Of a stretch of 6,528 nucleotides of DNA, positions 5,011 through 6,528 are shown piece after piece. The notes under the pieces were generated by a model that searched no databases, was not told the DNA's origin, and was given only the letters and a program-made list of their open reading frames with translations. Position 1 is the first letter of the stretch. Each line of letters opens with the position of its first letter. Source of the DNA: Cloacibacterium sp046296655 (lineage in GTDB: Bacteria; Bacteroidota; Bacteroidia; Flavobacteriales; Weeksellaceae); the NCBI GenBank assembly GCA_046296655.1, contig JBKBLE010000044.1:1-6528 (forward strand). The letters are read 5' to 3'. The position numbers and the translations under genes were made by a program.

Positions 5011-5376
5011 TTAATTGCCTGCAGCCTGAAAACCTAATATTACTGCTATAATTCCTAAGATTATGCTCAATAAAACATAAGAAATAAGCACGATATAATT
5101 TTGATTTTGTAATAAAGAATAGTTTTCTGCTGCTAAAGTAGAAAAAGTGGTAAAACCTCCACAAAAACCTGTAATCAATAGAAATTTAAGGGAATTGTCT
5201 ACTTTAATAAAATAAGACGAAAAAAGACCTATTAAAAAGCATCCGATGAGGTTTACCAAGAATGTCCCGAGAGGAAAACTCCCAATAGAAAGGAATTTGG
5301 AAGTGTAAAACGATACCAAATACCGCATTACACTCCCTAATCCGCCTCCTAAAAATATGTAAACTAAGGTTTTCAA
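5011..5376 (-). CDS. crcB: Fluoride ion channel CrcB/Fluc
   Basis: This 121-residue inner membrane protein belongs to the CrcB/Fluc family, which forms antiparallel dimers that export fluoride and protect enzymes such as enolase and pyrophosphatase. It has four helices (about 3-22, 35-56, 63-82 and 95-117) and the family motifs: GGGLGSVMRY (10-19), VNLIGCFLIG with pore Asn42 (41-50), and GFCGGFTTFSTLAAE (70-84), which carries the pore phenylalanines Phe75 and Phe78. The start is a TTG. There is no ATG upstream in frame, and the next Met (residue 17) would remove the GGGLGS motif. It begins five bases after the trxB stop codon and is presumably co-transcribed with it and translationally coupled. 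No fluoride riboswitch is seen ahead of this operon. Confidence 0.93.
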   Translation of the reverse strand: MKTLVYIFLGGGLGSVMRYLVSFYTSKFLSIGSFPLGTFLVNLIGCFLIGLFSSYFIKVDNSLKFLLITGFCGGFTTFSTLAAENYSLLQNQNYIVLISYVLLSIILGIIAVILGFQAAGN

Positions 5377-5381
5377 AAGAA

Positions 5382-6323
5382 TTATTCTAATTCTGATAAA
5401 TAACGTTCAGCATCTATGGCTGCCATACAACCAGAACCAGCTGCTGTAATCGCTTGTCTGTAGATGGGGTCTTGTACATCTCCTGCTGCGAAAACACCCG
5501 GCAAATTGGTTTTAGAAGATTTTCCCTCGGTGATGATGTAACCGTTTTCGTCTAAGGCAATTTGGCCAGCAAAAATATCAGTATTCGGTTTGTGACCAAT
5601 CGCGATAAAAATACCATGAACATCTATTTTAGAAGTTTCTTGCGTTTGGTTATTGATGACCACTGCTCTTTCTACTAAGCTATTTTCGCCTTCGATAGCA
5701 ATTAATTCATGATTGAATTTCACTTCGATATTTGGTGTATTGTTTACCTTGTGAATCATCGCTTTAGAAGCTCTGAAATGGTCTTTTCTTACCAACATGG
5801 TTACTTTGTTACACAATTTAGAAAGATAAGTCGCTTCTTCTGCTGCAGTATCTCCAGCTCCTACTACGATTACGTCTTTGCCTCTGTAGAAAAATCCATC
5901 GCAAGTAGCACAAGCAGAAACTCCACCTCCAGAATATTTTTTCTCATCTTCTAAACCTAAATATTTTGCAGTAGCTCCTGTAGAAATAATCACTGTTTTT
6001 GCCAGAATTTCTTTTTCGCCTGCCCAAAGTTTATGAACACCCCCTACTTCTTTAGAAAATTCTACTTTCGTAATCATTTCATAGTGTACTTTGGTTTCGA
6101 ATCTTTCGGCTTGTTTTTGCAAATCCATCATCAGTTCAGGACCTGTAATTCCGTTTGGATAACCTGGGAAGTTTTCTACTTCGGTGGTAGTCGTCAACTG
6201 ACCTCCTGGCTCTAAACCAGTGTATAATTCAGGTTTTAAATCTGCTCTGGCTGCATATATAGCAGCAGTATAACCAGCTGGTCCAGAACCTACAATCACA
6301 CAATCTAATATATTATTTTCCAT
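5382..6323 (-). CDS. trxB: Thioredoxin-disulfide reductase
   Basis: This 313-residue flavoprotein uses NADPH to reduce thioredoxin in the cytoplasm, supplying electrons for ribonucleotide reductase, peroxidases and disulfide repair. The length is typical of the low-molecular-weight bacterial enzyme. Visible parts are the FAD-binding GSGPAG (12-17), the segment GLEPGGQLTTTTEVENFPGY (36-55), the redox-active CATC (Cys138, Cys141), the NADPH-binding VGAGDTAAEEA (154-164) with VRKDHFRAS (178-186), and the C-terminal FAD motif GVFAAGDV (276-283) followed by RQAITAAGSGCMAA (289-302). All key residues are present. It is the first gene of a leftward operon with crcB. Its upstream region holds an 18-bp palindrome (6354-6371), and an IS begins 91 bases before its start codon. 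Confidence 0.98.
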   Translation of the reverse strand: MENNILDCVIVGSGPAGYTAAIYAARADLKPELYTGLEPGGQLTTTTEVENFPGYPNGITGPELMMDLQKQAERFETKVHYEMITKVEFSKEVGGVHKLWAGEKEILAKTVIISTGATAKYLGLEDEKKYSGGGVSACATCDGFFYRGKDVIVVGAGDTAAEEATYLSKLCNKVTMLVRKDHFRASKAMIHKVNNTPNIEVKFNHELIAIEGENSLVERAVVINNQTQETSKIDVHGIFIAIGHKPNTDIFAGQIALDENGYIITEGKSSKTNLPGVFAAGDVQDPIYRQAITAAGSGCMAAIDAERYLSELE

Positions 6324-6353
6324 AGAATATAAGGGTTGTTATTTTTTGAGTTG

Positions 6354-6371
6354 TAAATTTCGTGAAATTTA
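6354..6371. promoter_or_regulatory. Perfect palindrome upstream of trxB, possible operator
   Basis: TAAATTTC-GT-GAAATTTA has 8-bp arms and lies 31-48 bases before the trxB start. On the minus strand its first arm reads TAAATTTC, one base from a TAnnTTTG -7 element, so a repressor bound there would cover the promoter. No protein is known to me for this site. AT-rich palindromes also arise by chance. Confidence 0.35.
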
Positions 6372-6414
6372 TTGTTTTGATCATGATTTGCTGATGATTT
6401 TTTTCAATGAAAAC

Positions 6415-6528
6415 CAATAGCGTCCTAAATAAAAAAATAAGAAGGAATTAGAGTAACTCAAAGTATCTTTGAGGTTGCACAACAAAAAAACCTTCTTATG
6501 GATTCAAAATTAACATTATTTTCCCAAA
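6415..6528 (+). mobile_element. 5' end of a second copy of the same insertion sequence, rightward
   Basis: Bases 6415-6490 match the reverse complement of 1-76 at 74 of 76 positions. The outer terminus is CAATAGCGTCCTAAAT. The leader contains the hairpin CTCAAAG-TAT-CTTTGAG (6457-6473) and GTTGCACAAC, followed by an A run and the transposase start at 6498. Only the first 114 bases are in the window, so its right repeat and target duplication cannot be seen. Confidence 0.85.
6498..6528 (+). CDS. Transposase N-terminus (IS4-like), cut by the window edge
   Basis: Ten codons are visible, encoding MDSKLTLFSQ. An opening with LFSQ or LFAQ at this position is what I recall from IS4-family transposases with an N-terminal DUF4372 domain, but ten residues cannot prove the family. 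The ATG directly follows the 76-base terminus and leader shared with the left edge, which supports it as the element's own gene. The left copy should carry the same gene just outside the window. Confidence 0.55.
   Translation, partial: MDSKLTLFSQ

Noticed and set aside
5709..6215. Plus-strand open frames opposite trxB
   Set aside because: They are antisense to a clearly functional trxB and resemble no protein family.
77..6414. Composite transposon carrying the enclosed genes
   Set aside because: The interval holds core genes (trxB, tRNA-Ser), and the outer IS ends and duplications are not visible, so mobilisation as a unit is unsupported.

Overview
The window looks like chromosomal DNA of a Bacteroidota bacterium, most likely a flavobacterium of the Chryseobacterium/Cloacibacterium type (family Weeksellaceae). 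The evidence is low GC, promoters of the Bacteroidota form (TTTG, about 19 bases, TAnnTTTG), Flavobacteriia-like proteins, and dispersed extragenic repeats with an AATTCGCTAGCGAATT palindrome that I associate with this group. The genus is inferred from memory of such sequences, not from a search.

Layout. Bases 1-76 are the end of an insertion sequence that runs leftward out of the window. It abuts the 3' remnant of a fasciclin-domain gene (77-235) and that gene's terminator. Bases 294-755 hold no credible gene, only dispersed repeats. A complete YefM-YoeB toxin-antitoxin operon (856-1367) follows, with a paired TGTACA operator over its promoter and its own terminator. It is bracketed by two direct copies of the same extragenic repeat. 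Bases 1444-1831 are again repeat and hairpin DNA, ending in a terminator for the leftward gene beside it.

On the minus strand, a Crp/Fnr-family regulator (3094-3696) is followed after 53 bases by a 12-helix membrane protein (1832-3040) that resembles a divergent heme-copper oxidase subunit I. A Crp-like palindrome lies in the gap. An IS982-family element (about 3732-4713) with 19-bp inverted repeats and an intact DDE transposase sits 36 bases upstream of the regulator's start. Next are a serine tRNA (UGA anticodon, minus strand) with a clear promoter and terminator, a CrcB/Fluc fluoride channel with a TTG start, and thioredoxin reductase trxB. trxB and crcB form a tight operon with a 5-base gap.

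The right edge (6415-6528) is a second copy of the left-edge insertion sequence in the opposite orientation, ending ten codons into its transposase. The first 76 bases of the two copies match at 74 positions. About 6.3 kb including core genes is therefore flanked by inverted IS copies, a substrate for inversion rather than an obvious cargo transposon. I found no clear sign of a wholly new system. The parts most worth a second look are the heme-copper-like protein with its regulator and putative operator, the toxin-antitoxin operator, and the IS arrangement.
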